A stretch of DNA of 64,000 nucleotides, from positions 3,940 through 67,939 of the forward strand of contig NZ_CAXUSG020000019.1 in NCBI RefSeq assembly GCF_964253915.1, written 5' to 3'. Source of the DNA: Metarhizobium sp964253915. GTDB taxonomy: Bacteria; Pseudomonadota; Alphaproteobacteria; Rhizobiales; Rhizobiaceae. The notes below the pieces were generated by a model. The model made no database searches, was not told where the DNA came from, and saw only the letters and a program-made list of their open reading frames with translations. Of the stretch, positions 54,245 to 64,000 are shown one piece after another. How positions within the stretch are numbered: position 1 is the first letter of the stretch; the number at the start of each line of letters is the position of its first letter. A program made the translations under genes and the position numbers.

Positions 54245-54883
54245 ATGATTGCACAGGATTTGATGACGAAAAGCCCGGTGACGGTGAACGAGCAGTCGAG
54301 CGTCAAGCGCGCTTTGGAGTTGATGGTCAAGCATGGCATAAGCGGGATGCCGGTCATCGGCGATCAGGGCACAATCAGCGGCATGCTGACGGAAGACGAT
54401 ATTCTCAGGCGCAGCGAGCTGAACGCATCGCTGAGCCTCCCCGAAAAGCCGGATAACGAATTTTACAGGCGTTATGTCAAGGCACACGGCGCCATGGTGT
54501 CTGATTGCATGTCCCGCCAACTGGTGTCGGTGCCGCCGAACGCCTCCGTGGCCGTGGTGGCGGGCCTGATGCGAGACAAGGGTGTGAAACGAATACCGGT
54601 GATCGATTCCGGGACGCTTGTCGGAATCGTCAGCCGCAAAGAACTCTTCAAGGCGATCGCGACCTCTCGAGACAATGTAGCAAGCGGTGGCGACGCGCTC
54701 CGACTTGCGCTTTCGACCCGATTGAAAGCGGAACTTGGGATGGATCCGGAGGCTATCGAGATGCGGATCAACGGTTCGGTCGCCGAGATCCACGGGAAAT
54801 CATTCAGTGAAGATCTGAAGCACGCAATCCGGGTCGTGGCAGAAAACGTTTCGGGCCTGTCCGGCGTCAAGATCCTCAGCTAG
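54245..54883 (+). CDS. CBS-pair and BON domain protein
   Basis: Two CBS repeats (about residues 1-60 and 80-140; 'VNEQSSVKRALELMVKHGIS', 'VPPNASVAVVAGLMRDKGVK') are followed by a BON domain ('EAIEMRINGSVAEIHGKSFS'). CBS pairs bind adenine nucleotides and BON domains bind membranes or ligands. It is next to the phosphoketolase genes and may sense energy charge. Function unproven. Confidence 0.88.
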   Translation: MIAQDLMTKSPVTVNEQSSVKRALELMVKHGISGMPVIGDQGTISGMLTEDDILRRSELNASLSLPEKPDNEFYRRYVKAHGAMVSDCMSRQLVSVPPNASVAVVAGLMRDKGVKRIPVIDSGTLVGIVSRKELFKAIATSRDNVASGGDALRLALSTRLKAELGMDPEAIEMRINGSVAEIHGKSFSEDLKHAIRVVAENVSGLSGVKILS

Positions 54884-54895
54884 AATGACGGCGGA

Positions 54896-54919
54896 TCCTA
54901 CGCCCAATTGGGCGTAGGA
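54896..54919. terminator. Perfect hairpin after the CBS-BON gene
   Basis: TCCTACGCCC and GGGCGTAGGA form a 10-bp stem around AATT, 12 bases after the stop. There is no T-run. It lies between convergent genes and may act in both directions. Confidence 0.6.
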
Positions 54920-54947
54920 AAGGGTGGGCGTATTCCTAACCTCTGGG

Positions 54948-55196
54948 TTATCCGGAGATGAGGTCGCCGTTTCGCCACTGCTTCTTGCCCCAGTTGCGAA
55001 GACGCATGCGGCGAGCGACATAACCGGCCAATAGTGGTGCCACCGCGAAACTCACAACTACAACGACGGGGATCCATATCTTCAGATTGTCGGAAAAAGC
55101 AGGGACCATCAGCACGGTGACAATGCCGACCCCGAATAGGATGGCGTTGATCATCATGCTGCAGATGATTTTCAGCCATGTATCTGTGCTCAACAT
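54948..55196 (-). CDS. Small two-helix membrane protein
   Basis: The 82-residue product has two hydrophobic segments (about residues 10-31 and 40-60) and a basic tail 'ARRMRLRNWGKKQW'. The ATG at 55196 follows GGAGC. Similar small membrane proteins are common near rhizobial stress-protein genes, but no family is certain. Confidence 0.7.
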   Translation of the reverse strand: MLSTDTWLKIICSMMINAILFGVGIVTVLMVPAFSDNLKIWIPVVVVVSFAVAPLLAGYVARRMRLRNWGKKQWRNGDLISG

Positions 55197-55363
55197 CTTC
55201 AGCTCCTTGGTGAACTGAAGATAAAACTGCCGCGAAGCCCTCATCGTTCCCTGAAGCTGAGATTCGCAGCAAGAACTCTCGCGCAACCTCTACGCCTAAG
55301 CGTGCAAAAAGGCGCCACTGGTCCAGCGACGCCTTCGTTGGAAGCCAGAGGGCCTCAAGCGCT

Positions 55364-55615
55364 CTATTCGACCGCCTGTTGGCGCGACAAAGCTTGAAAG
55401 ATCGCATCCTTCAGTGACATGCGCGACTTGCGCATCTCGGTCATGTGCATGTCGTCTGCCGGCTGAATGTCCGTTTCAGCCAGATGGATCTTGTCATTCA
55501 CGCTCTCGTATTCCTCGCATTGACGCGCGAAGTGACGATCTTCTTCTCTAAGCCTGCGCAACAGAGCGACATGTTCGGGAAATTCGTCGGCAAGACGATG
55601 GGGGGTATTGGACAA
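55364..55615 (-). CDS. YdcH (DUF465) family protein
   Basis: The 83-residue helical protein has the DUF465 pattern 'HVALLRRLREEDRHFARQCE' and 'DEFPEH' near the start. Translation begins at TTG six bases after AGGAG. Function unknown. It lies just upstream of the universal stress protein gene on the other side of a short gap. Confidence 0.8.
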   Translation of the reverse strand: MSNTPHRLADEFPEHVALLRRLREEDRHFARQCEEYESVNDKIHLAETDIQPADDMHMTEMRKSRMSLKDAIFQALSRQQAVE

Positions 55616-55664
55616 GTGATGCTCCTATTTTTGCCTACGTGAAAAGTGCCGGATGGTTCAGGAT

Positions 55665-56501
55665 CTAGCGGGCGAGCAAAACCGGAACCGCCGAGCCCTC
55701 GAGCATGTCGCGGGTCACGCCGCCGAAGATGCGCTCGCGAAGTCTCGAATGTCCGTAGGCGCCCATGACGATGAGGTCGGCATCGATCGCGATCGCTTTT
55801 TCGTTAAGAACTTCGGCGACGGAACGCCCACCGCTTGCAACACGCTCCACCGAAACCGGTACGCCATGGCGCGCCAGGAACGTCGCAATATCTGCGCCCG
55901 GTTCGGCGCCGTTAACCCCGTGAAGGGCCGTAGGATCCACCATTGTCACCACGACTTCCTCTGCCGCCTTCAAAATTTCCAGCGCTTCCCGAACGCTACG
56001 ACTGGCTTCGAAGCTCGAATCCCAGGCCAAGACGACCTTGCTTGGTGCAAGGGTGGCGTCCTTTTTTGGCGTGGCAACAAGAATTGGCTTGGGAGCGCCA
56101 AACAGCGCGCCGTCGATCGCACGGGCGCGCAACTCCGGATCCAGCTTGAGGCTGCTGCCGATCAGGACGATATCGGCATATCGTGCACGCATGCCGATCT
56201 GGTTATCCGCCAGCGCGATTTCCGTCTGCAACAGCTCCAGCTCGAACGATACGCCACTGGAAGCCAGATATTCCCTGGCTTCCCTTTCGGCCTCCAGCAG
56301 TTGGAGGCGGTCCCTTTCTCGTTCTTCCAGCCAGACTGTCGAGATTGCGCCGGCGTAGGCTTCGACTGCAGGCGGCACGAACATCGAGGCAAGCACTGCG
56401 ACAAGATGGATCCCTTCCCTTTGCACAAAGGCAACGGCCGAGCGCAGATCCTCTTCAGGCTGATGCACGCTGATGACACTGATTACGGTGCGGTAAGACA
56501 T
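55665..56501 (-). CDS. Universal stress protein, tandem UspA domains, copy 1
   Basis: The 278-residue protein contains two UspA units; the second has the ATP-binding end 'MGAYGHSRLRERIFGGVTRD'. The start at 56501 follows GGGAGAG. A perfect TTGAT-TAGA-ATCAA box lies 63 bp upstream, the distance expected for FNR/FixK-activated promoters, so induction under low oxygen is likely. Related to the protein at 61001-61837. Confidence 0.92.
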   Translation of the reverse strand: MSYRTVISVISVHQPEEDLRSAVAFVQREGIHLVAVLASMFVPPAVEAYAGAISTVWLEERERDRLQLLEAEREAREYLASSGVSFELELLQTEIALADNQIGMRARYADIVLIGSSLKLDPELRARAIDGALFGAPKPILVATPKKDATLAPSKVVLAWDSSFEASRSVREALEILKAAEEVVVTMVDPTALHGVNGAEPGADIATFLARHGVPVSVERVASGGRSVAEVLNEKAIAIDADLIVMGAYGHSRLRERIFGGVTRDMLEGSAVPVLLAR

Positions 56502-56557
56502 GCCGATCTCTCCCAAAACTTATGGGACTAGGATAGGCGGGCCGAGACAAACGAGGT

Positions 56558-56571
56558 TTGATTAGAATCAA
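56558..56571. promoter_or_regulatory. Perfect FNR/FixK box of the usp promoter
   Basis: TTGAT-TAGA-ATCAA matches the consensus at all ten arm positions and extends by one more base pair on each side (TTTGAT and ATCAAA). It lies 63 bp (centre) before the stress-protein gene. Confidence 0.8.
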
Positions 56572-56904
56572 ATACTCGCTCACATTCCGCCTTGCCCTCG
56601 CTGCACATGTTTCGAACGTCATGCCGGAGGTTCGCATACTTGTGGTCTCTGGCCGGATCAGGACGGCTGAAAACGGATATACCCTTTTCTGCCCTGTTCT
56701 GTTCTAAATCCTACTATGCTTCGCACATCACCCGAGCATTGGGTCTCTTCAAGAAGGCTGGGTAGCAACTCGATACTGCCGATCAGTTTATCACAATTGC
56801 ACCATCACGTGTGAACCGCCCGCGATCATGGTTCTTTGCCCGTCAAAACATGGTATTGGTTCGCCGAGCAGACATATCCATTGCCTGCGTTGGTTGGGGA
56901 CCTT

Positions 56905-58554
56905 GTGAAAAAGAGATTGATGGCCGTCGTTACGGCTGCGTTACTGCCTGCTCTGGGGATGCTGGCCTACAATGAGGTGGCACTCAGGGATCAAAGGAAC
57001 GCTGAGCTGCATGTCCAGGCCGCTCAGGCGGCGCGCCAGGCCGCGTCGGAAGTCGATCGCATTATCGACGGAATGCGTAGTCTCCTCATCGCGGCATCGT
57101 CGATCCCCGCAGTCTTGGATCTGGAGCCTGAGGGGTGCGGGCAAGCACTGAAGAGAGCCTCCGAACGGCTCGTGAGCATTCGCACGATCCTGGTCATCGA
57201 CCCCGCCGGAAAGTTGATCTGCGACAGTATCGGCACGGCGGCCGGCATGGATTTCTCGGATCGGCAATATTTTAGGGATGCCCTGACAGCACCCGATATT
57301 GTCATCGGCGGCTATACTATGAGCCGCTTGTCAGATGCGGCGATATTGCCCGTGGCCATGCCTATCCGCGACAATGGCGTCGTAATTGCGGTGATTGCGA
57401 CCGGAATACGTCTCGAATGGCTCGAAGAGAGAATCCGCGAGCGGGGACTCTTGGCCGGTGGCGCGCTGACACTGGCGGATCGCGATGGGATTATCATTGC
57501 GCGCAATCCCGCACCGGAAAGGTTTGTCGGCACAGCCATTCCAGCCGCCTATCGGTATCTTGTCGATGAGAAAGCGCCCGGCACCATAGAGCTCGTAAGC
57601 CAGGACGGAACCGAACGGATTATCGGTTATGAGCCCGCGAGCGTCAATACACCGCTCTATGTAAGCGCGGGCATTTCTACGGAAGAGGCCTTTGCCAGCA
57701 TCAACCGGGCCACTATCGCTGGAATTGCACTGATTGCGGCGGGCTCTCTTGTTGCGTTTCTAAGCGCCGTAGTCATCGGCGACCGGTTCATCCTGTCACC
57801 CATCGGACAGATTGTTGGTGTGCTCTCTCGATGGAGAGGTGGTGACACCACGGCCCGGACGAAAATGGAAGGACAGCACAGCGAATTGGGGATCGTCGGA
57901 GCGGCTCTTGACCAGTTGCTCGATGACCTCGATGAGCAAAGACAGAAGGCATCGGCGGCTGAGCAACGGCGCGCTTTGCTTGCCCAGGAACTCAGCCATC
58001 GGGTGAAAAATACGCTGGCGATCATCCAGGCGATCGCGCGGCAGACATTCCGGTCCTCCGACAAGCAGGAATACCTGTCTTTCTCGGAACGCGTCCAGGC
58101 TCTATCGGGCGCATATGACGCCTTGTTGTCTGACCGACAGGAGGCTGCCGACATCAACGACGTTGTCGAGCGTGCCCTGCGTCCGCATCAAAGTGCTCAG
58201 TTGGCCGTTCGCGCCGACGGACCGAACTTGCAGTTGATCCCGCAATGCGCGGTCGCGATGTCCCTGGTGGTGCATGAACTGGCCACGAATGCGGTGAAAT
58301 ACGGTGCGCTCAGCGTCCCGGAAGGACGCGTCGATGTCACCTGGGGCTTCGAGGATGACAGAATCGTCTTCGACTGGAAGGAACGTGACGGCCCGGCCGT
58401 CGTGGCGCCAGATCGCGAGGGCTTCGGATCAAAACTCGTTCGCAACGCGTTCCCTGCCGTATGCAATCCTGAGACAGATTTCCAGTTCGCGGGCGCAGGC
58501 CTGAATTTTACCTTGCGCTTGGCCCGCCAGGCCGCTGCTCGAAGCGAAAGCTGA
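56905..58554 (+). CDS. HWE-type histidine kinase with periplasmic Cache domain
   Basis: A first helix is followed by a periplasmic dCache domain (residues about 30-265; 'RTILVIDPAGKLICDSIG', 'MDFSDRQYFRDAL'), a second helix and HAMP-like linker, then an HWE/HisKA_2 kinase with phospho-His in 'AQELSHRVKNTLAIIQAIAR'. HWE kinases often feed general stress signalling in alphaproteobacteria. GTG 56905 follows GGGGA; ATG 56920 or TTG 56836 are alternatives. No regulator gene is adjacent. Confidence 0.88.
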   Translation: MKKRLMAVVTAALLPALGMLAYNEVALRDQRNAELHVQAAQAARQAASEVDRIIDGMRSLLIAASSIPAVLDLEPEGCGQALKRASERLVSIRTILVIDPAGKLICDSIGTAAGMDFSDRQYFRDALTAPDIVIGGYTMSRLSDAAILPVAMPIRDNGVVIAVIATGIRLEWLEERIRERGLLAGGALTLADRDGIIIARNPAPERFVGTAIPAAYRYLVDEKAPGTIELVSQDGTERIIGYEPASVNTPLYVSAGISTEEAFASINRATIAGIALIAAGSLVAFLSAVVIGDRFILSPIGQIVGVLSRWRGGDTTARTKMEGQHSELGIVGAALDQLLDDLDEQRQKASAAEQRRALLAQELSHRVKNTLAIIQAIARQTFRSSDKQEYLSFSERVQALSGAYDALLSDRQEAADINDVVERALRPHQSAQLAVRADGPNLQLIPQCAVAMSLVVHELATNAVKYGALSVPEGRVDVTWGFEDDRIVFDWKERDGPAVVAPDREGFGSKLVRNAFPAVCNPETDFQFAGAGLNFTLRLARQAAARSES

Positions 58555-58743
58555 CGCCGTCATCGATCTCAGCGCATTGGTCAGCGCCATGCTGGTCTCT
58601 TTGAGCAGCGTCGTGGATCCGATACGCCAGCTCAACATTCGCGCCGCTGGATTAGACTTAAGGAATATTAAGATCTCAGCGCTAAATATGGGGTAAGGGG
58701 GCGGCAGAACCGCCCGAGCGCAGCGTCTATCGCGGAGATCGAC

Positions 58744-60768
58744 ATGAAAATCAGAGCCAAGATCAATTTACTCGTCGGATTGATGAGTCTTGTCGCGTGC
58801 ATCATAGGCGGGCTTTCACTTTTCGCGGTGGAGAAATACCGCGCCCAGCAGCGGCTCTACGCGGAGGTCGCAGACCGAGCATACAAGGGTGAGCACCTCA
58901 ATAGGCTGGTGACCGCAATCGTGATGGATGCGCGCGCGGTCTACGCTGCGAAGGACGCCGAAACGGCGAAGCAGTTCAGCGAAGGCATGACAAAATCACT
59001 GGCAAAGATGGAAAAGCTGATCGCCGATTGGCAATCCAAGGTTCCCGCCGACCAGAAGGCCTCATTCGACAAGCTTGTTGCGCGATCGGCCGAGTTCAAG
59101 ACGTTCCGATCCGAAACCGTCCGGTTGAGCCAGGAAGAAGGGCCGCAGGCGGCCAACGTCCAGGGTAACAACGAGGCTAACCGGGCAAATCGCAAAGCAT
59201 ACCAAGCGGAGATCGACGCCATCGTTCAGATGGACCAAGCCGAACTCGCCGAACTGACCCAAGGCATGGACGCTTTCGGCGACACAGTCTTCTATTCCAT
59301 CCTTGCTGCCACCTTGATCGGTGTCGCAGGCGGAACTCTTTGCGGCCTCAATATCGGTCGCAGACAATTGAGCATGCCCATTCTTCACCTGACCGCCTCC
59401 ATGAAGGCTTTGGCAAAAGGCGACTACGCGACCCCCGTTCCTTTCGCCGGCCGAAAGGACGAAATCGGCGATATGGCCGCAGCCGTCGAGGTCTTCAAGA
59501 CCAACGGCGTGGAAGTTGCCCGCATGAATGCTTCCGATTCCGCAATGCGTGCAAAAAGCGATGAGCTACAGGTCCGAATGGGCGGGGTTGTCGCGGCGGC
59601 AGCGGTAGGGGATTTCACGCACCGGATTGACAAGCAATGGGGCGTGGACACGCTCGATCGCTTTGCCCGTGACGTCGATCAGCTTGTCGCCAGTGTCGAC
59701 ACGGGGATTTCGGAGACCTGCCGGGTCATCAAGCGGCTTGCCGACGGCGATCTCACCGACAGCATGGACGGCAATTTCAAGGGCGCATTCGCCGAACTGC
59801 AACAGAATGTCAACGGAACGATGGAGACGCTGCGCGGCACGATGAAGAATGTGCGCGGCGCCACGGGATCGATCAACGGCAGTGCTGCCGAGCTCAGCAG
59901 CGCGACAAACGATCTTTCACGACGTACCGAGCAACAGGCGGCGGCACTCGAACAGACGTCGGCGGCTCTGGACCAGATCACAGCTGTCGTGAGAACATCA
60001 ACGGAACGCGCCAACGAAGCCACCACGATGGTCGGTGAGGCAAAGGAGAGCGCCGTCCAGTCCGGCGCTGTGGTTCGCAGTGCAGTCGATGCCATGGGGC
60101 GGATCGAACAGGCGTCTCACGAAATTGCGCAGATCACCAACGTCATCGATGAGATCGCTTTCCAGACAAATCTTCTTGCTCTCAACGCCGGTGTCGAGGC
60201 CGCCAGGGCGGGAGAGGCCGGCAAGGGTTTTGCGGTCGTCGCCCAAGAGGTCCGCGAACTGGCCCAACGTTCGGCGACCGCAGCAAAGAGCATCAAGGGC
60301 CTGATCAACAAATCCGGTCAGGAAGTTGCCAATGGCGTGATGCTTGTCCAGAAGACCGGCGACGCCCTCTCTGAGATCGAAAAGCGTGTGTTGCTTATCA
60401 ACGACCACATTCACTCGATCGCGATCGCGTCGCGCGAACAGGCGACCGGCCTGGCTGAGGTCAATACGGCGGTCAACCAGATGGACCAGGTCACGCAGCA
60501 GAACGCCGCAATGGTGGAGGAAACCTCCGCCGCCACCCAAAAACTGTCTGCTGAGGCCGACAGCCTGTTCGCAATGGTCTCTATCTTCAATATCGGCCGT
60601 GAGGAGGCAATCCGTGCCAAATATCCGTCGGCGTCGCGAGTTGCCGTCGCGACGACTGGCAACAAGCCACGAGTCTCGCCGGTCAAGGCCATGACTGGCG
60701 CATTGACGCGCGCTTTTGGAGGAAGCGCGACCGCGCTCGCGCCGTCCGACGACTGGCAGGAATTTTGA
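58744..60768 (+). CDS. Methyl-accepting chemotaxis protein with helical-bundle sensor and tandem HAMP
   Basis: The 674-residue receptor has helices at about residues 8-28 and 188-210 around a helical periplasmic domain. HAMP-like units follow (LTASMKALAKGDYATPVPFA and a second near residue 300), then a signalling domain with EIAFQTNLLALNAGVEAARA. It ends DDWQEF, a CheR-docking pentapeptide as in the HemAT receptor. Confidence 0.93.
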   Translation: MKIRAKINLLVGLMSLVACIIGGLSLFAVEKYRAQQRLYAEVADRAYKGEHLNRLVTAIVMDARAVYAAKDAETAKQFSEGMTKSLAKMEKLIADWQSKVPADQKASFDKLVARSAEFKTFRSETVRLSQEEGPQAANVQGNNEANRANRKAYQAEIDAIVQMDQAELAELTQGMDAFGDTVFYSILAATLIGVAGGTLCGLNIGRRQLSMPILHLTASMKALAKGDYATPVPFAGRKDEIGDMAAAVEVFKTNGVEVARMNASDSAMRAKSDELQVRMGGVVAAAAVGDFTHRIDKQWGVDTLDRFARDVDQLVASVDTGISETCRVIKRLADGDLTDSMDGNFKGAFAELQQNVNGTMETLRGTMKNVRGATGSINGSAAELSSATNDLSRRTEQQAAALEQTSAALDQITAVVRTSTERANEATTMVGEAKESAVQSGAVVRSAVDAMGRIEQASHEIAQITNVIDEIAFQTNLLALNAGVEAARAGEAGKGFAVVAQEVRELAQRSATAAKSIKGLINKSGQEVANGVMLVQKTGDALSEIEKRVLLINDHIHSIAIASREQATGLAEVNTAVNQMDQVTQQNAAMVEETSAATQKLSAEADSLFAMVSIFNIGREEAIRAKYPSASRVAVATTGNKPRVSPVKAMTGALTRAFGGSATALAPSDDWQEF

Positions 60769-60796
60769 ACTTAGAACGGGCGACCAAAATCGAAAC

Positions 60797-60830
60797 CGGA
60801 AGAAGCAGAGGCACCCCCCTGCTTCTTCCG
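60797..60830. terminator. Hairpin after the chemoreceptor
   Basis: CGGAAGAAGCAG and CTGCTTCTTCCG form a 12-bp stem with a 10-base loop, 28 bases after the receptor stop. A T-run is absent. Confidence 0.6.
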
Positions 60831-60890
60831 ATGGCTGAATACAATGGTCGCTGGCCCGTGGCGCCTGCCCGGCATGTTGATCAACGACAA

Positions 60891-60904
60891 TTGACCTAGC
60901 GCAA
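60891..60904. promoter_or_regulatory. FNR/FixK-like box upstream of the second usp gene
   Basis: TTGAC-CTAG-CGCAA has a good left arm and a divergent right arm. A second imperfect site, TTGAT-CAAC-GACAA, lies at 60877-60890. Both are about 100 bp before the stress-protein start. Confidence 0.45.
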
Positions 60905-61000
60905 GTCCTCTCCCTCCTATGATTGTACAGTCGCGGTTGGAGGACGGCTTCGCCGTCGGACGAGTTAACGCATGCGTTCACCGCCTGGAGGAGACGAGCC

Positions 61001-61837
61001 ATGACGATGCAGATCCTGGTGCCAATTCACACCTACCCTGACAGCAACGCGCCGTCACTTGCCGCCCAATCCGTTTCGATTGCCGAGCATCTTGCTGGTG
61101 AAATCCATGCATTGGAGCTCAATGTCAGGTTCGCGCCGATGCACAGTCCATTCTCGGGCCTGATGCTCGATGTCCCCGCGATGGTCTCTCAGGCGAGGGC
61201 GCAGTCCCGCCAAGCCGGAGCCGCGCTGGTTGCTTCGTTTGAAAAGGCAGCCTCCGACCGAGACGTCAAGCTGCGAATCTCACAGATAGAAGAAGTTCCG
61301 ACCGCCTTAGGCGAAGCCATCAGTCAAAATGCCCGATACCACGATCTGTGCGTGCTTGGCCTTGGCCGGGACAAGCACCTCCTTCGCCAGACAGCAGAAG
61401 ATGTCATCTTTCGCGCCGGGACACCGGCGCTTCTGGTGCCGGAAGATGCCGAGACCGCGAACTATTCGAACGTCTCGATCGCCTGGGATGGCAGCAGCGT
61501 CGCTGCCCGTGCCGTTCGCGATGCATGGCCCTTCCTGAAGCGAGCAACCACTATCTCGATCTTGTCTGTTCATGATGAAAAAGCTCTGCCTGCCGAGGAT
61601 ATCGGCCAGAAGCTCGCCAAATATCTCGATCAGCACGGGCTGAAGGCGCAAGCTTTGAAAATCAGTACGAAAGGTCGGCCGATCAGCGACACCCTTCAGG
61701 AACATGCCGGCGGCAAAAGCGGAGGCATCCTGGTGATGGGCGGTTTCGGCTATAGTCGGTTGCGAGATTTCGTGCTGGGTGGGGCGACAAACGGTATCCT
61801 GCAGAGCTTGGCGATGCCGGTTTTCCTGTCCCATTGA
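61001..61837 (+). CDS. Universal stress protein, tandem UspA domains, copy 2
   Basis: The 278-residue protein starts after GGAGGAGA. It has two UspA units; the second ends 'MGGFGYSRLRDFVLGGATNG', the family's nucleotide-binding end. An intermediate 'LGLGRDKHLLRQTAEDVIF' marks the first. It is similar in size and layout to the 55665-56501 protein. Confidence 0.92.
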   Translation: MTMQILVPIHTYPDSNAPSLAAQSVSIAEHLAGEIHALELNVRFAPMHSPFSGLMLDVPAMVSQARAQSRQAGAALVASFEKAASDRDVKLRISQIEEVPTALGEAISQNARYHDLCVLGLGRDKHLLRQTAEDVIFRAGTPALLVPEDAETANYSNVSIAWDGSSVAARAVRDAWPFLKRATTISILSVHDEKALPAEDIGQKLAKYLDQHGLKAQALKISTKGRPISDTLQEHAGGKSGGILVMGGFGYSRLRDFVLGGATNGILQSLAMPVFLSH

Positions 61838-62080
61838 GACGGCGACTTGGCAAGCCGATTTTCCTTCCCATATCCCCAGAGCGTAAAACCCTCCCCATGA
61901 GGATAGTTTCAGGATCGAAGCATATACATATCGAGAACAGCGCTGCGCTGCGGAAAAGCTCACGGCATTTTTTCTCCCTCCCCTTGCTTCGATGAAGCGC
62001 GAGCATGGTGAGATGACGCAAGATTCGCACATGAGTGACCTGTGATGCTCGTCGGTCATGGAAGACAACAGGACCACTGA

Positions 62081-62464
62081 ATGGCCAGTCACACATTCGA
62101 TCCCGAATCCGCCGCAGCATTGCTATCCGCTATGGCGAACGCAAAGAGATTGACTATCTTGACGATCCTCGTTCAGGGAGAGAATGCGGTCGGCGCCCTG
62201 GCGGCTCAAGTATCGTTGAGCCAGTCCGCGCTGTCCCAGCATCTTGGCAAGTTAAGAGCGATGGGCCTCGTTTCGACGCGAAGGGATGCCCAGACCGTCT
62301 TTTACTCATGCAAATCTGAACGCGTGAAGGCTATCTTGGACCTGCTGGAGCAGATCGGCGGTGGAAATAAGGGGCAATCTCCGCCGGCAAAAGTGAAGCC
62401 GCGATCGATTGAAAAAATCCCTGCCGATCCGCCATCGGTCGCTCGTCGGCTGGTAACAACTTGA
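62081..62464 (+). CDS. ArsR-family regulator similar to NolR
   Basis: The 127-residue protein has a winged helix ('SAMANAKRLTILTILVQGEN', 'LSQSALSQHLGKLRAMGLVS', 'TRRDAQTVFYSCKS'). This closely follows my recollection of the rhizobial nodulation repressor NolR, including AVGALA and the TRRDAQT stretch. It lacks the Cys metal site of ArsR itself. The C-terminal tail differs. Target and ligand unknown. Confidence 0.85.
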   Translation: MASHTFDPESAAALLSAMANAKRLTILTILVQGENAVGALAAQVSLSQSALSQHLGKLRAMGLVSTRRDAQTVFYSCKSERVKAILDLLEQIGGGNKGQSPPAKVKPRSIEKIPADPPSVARRLVTT

Positions 62465-62492
62465 TCAGGTCACGCCCAGGTGAAGTCCGCAC

Positions 62493-62777
62493 TCAAGTGC
62501 GGGCGCCGATCAAACAGGCGAGATAGAGCGAATAAAGAAAGACAAAACCCCCACCCTCCCATCGGCTGACCTGTCGGCCGCTATGGAAGACCGGAAGGCA
62601 AAGGGCTGCAACCATAGCCATGACCGGAAGATCTATGATCACCAGCGTGCGAGCAACCTGGAAGATCGGCGAAATATTGAGGCGTGTGGTCATCCTTGTC
62701 CCGCCGGTAACGATCCATTTGGCTCCGAGGATCTGAAGCGCCAACCCGGAACCGCACCACAGCAGCGACGTCAGCAT
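62493..62777 (-). pseudogene. Decayed Na+/Ca2+ antiporter-type gene, C-terminal remnant
   Basis: The 94-residue frame begins 'GLALQILGAKWIVTGGTRMT', as in CaCA-family exchangers. It jumps directly to the last part 'VIIDLPVMAMVAALCLPVFH' and 'GRQVSRWEGGGFVFLYSLY'. The segment between these in full proteins, including most helices, is missing, so it appears internally deleted. It lies beside the truncated P-type ATPase. Confidence 0.6.
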
Positions 62778-62843
62778 CGCCCTCCCCTTCCCTGGCCAGC
62801 GTCGTGACACGTCGTCGGAGACGAGTCCTTACGAACTCGCCCC

Positions 62844-64000
<1,157 letters not shown>

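Overview
The window is a high-GC stretch of an alphaproteobacterial replicon, most likely from the Rhizobiaceae (Rhizobium, Ensifer or Agrobacterium type). The reasons are a copper-nitrite-reductase denitrification island, pseudoazurin, a FixL/FixJ/FixK oxygen cascade, a NolR-like ArsR regulator, a DUF6894 protein and many chemoreceptors. No rRNA, tRNA, CRISPR array or intact insertion sequence was recognised. Both ends cut genes: nirK on the left and a P-type ATPase on the right.

Bases 1-21,700 are an almost uninterrupted denitrification island. They hold nirK and nnrS (divergent), napEFDABC (periplasmic nitrate reductase), a four-gene minus-strand operon (DUF2249, polytopic membrane protein, tandem DUF2249, DUF59) facing hemN, norEF and norCBQD (nitric oxide reductase), a 51-residue membrane protein with nnrU, a copper-handling pair (CopC-CopD fusion and YcnI), the NO-responsive regulator nnrR, and pseudoazurin. 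At least five intergenic regions carry near-identical TTTGC-N6-GCAAA palindromes, as expected for an NnrR regulon. nosZ is not in view.

Bases 21,700-42,300 are a sensory and accessory region. It holds a HipBA toxin-antitoxin pair, two diguanylate cyclases, a LysR regulator, and three chemoreceptors, one of them a globin-coupled aerotaxis type. It also has a compact operon that runs from a periplasmic molybdopterin-fold protein through a hybrid histidine kinase and an HD-GYP phosphodiesterase to a PilZ protein. Two paralogous LuxR-type regulators without a LuxI flank small genes. One of those small genes belongs to an uncharacterised family with a second member 10 kb away. An XRE regulator is broken by a one-base deletion.

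Bases 43,000-46,700 hold fixL, fixJ, a degenerate single-domain receiver, fixK and a small cysteine-rich protein. Bases 46,700-64,000 hold a VOC protein, an XRE regulator, a third diguanylate cyclase, a phosphoketolase pathway (pta, ackA, xfp), a CBS-BON protein, two tandem universal stress proteins with FNR/FixK-type boxes, an HWE histidine kinase, another chemoreceptor, a NolR-like regulator, a decayed cation antiporter and the C-terminal half of a P-type ATPase.

Read together, this looks like a microaerobic/anaerobic adaptation island. Oxygen is sensed by FixL and NO by NnrR. Nitrate, nitrite and NO respiration, anaerobic haem synthesis, copper supply, substrate-level ATP from acetyl phosphate and stress proteins are the outputs. 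c-di-GMP and chemotaxis modules could adjust motility to the same signals.
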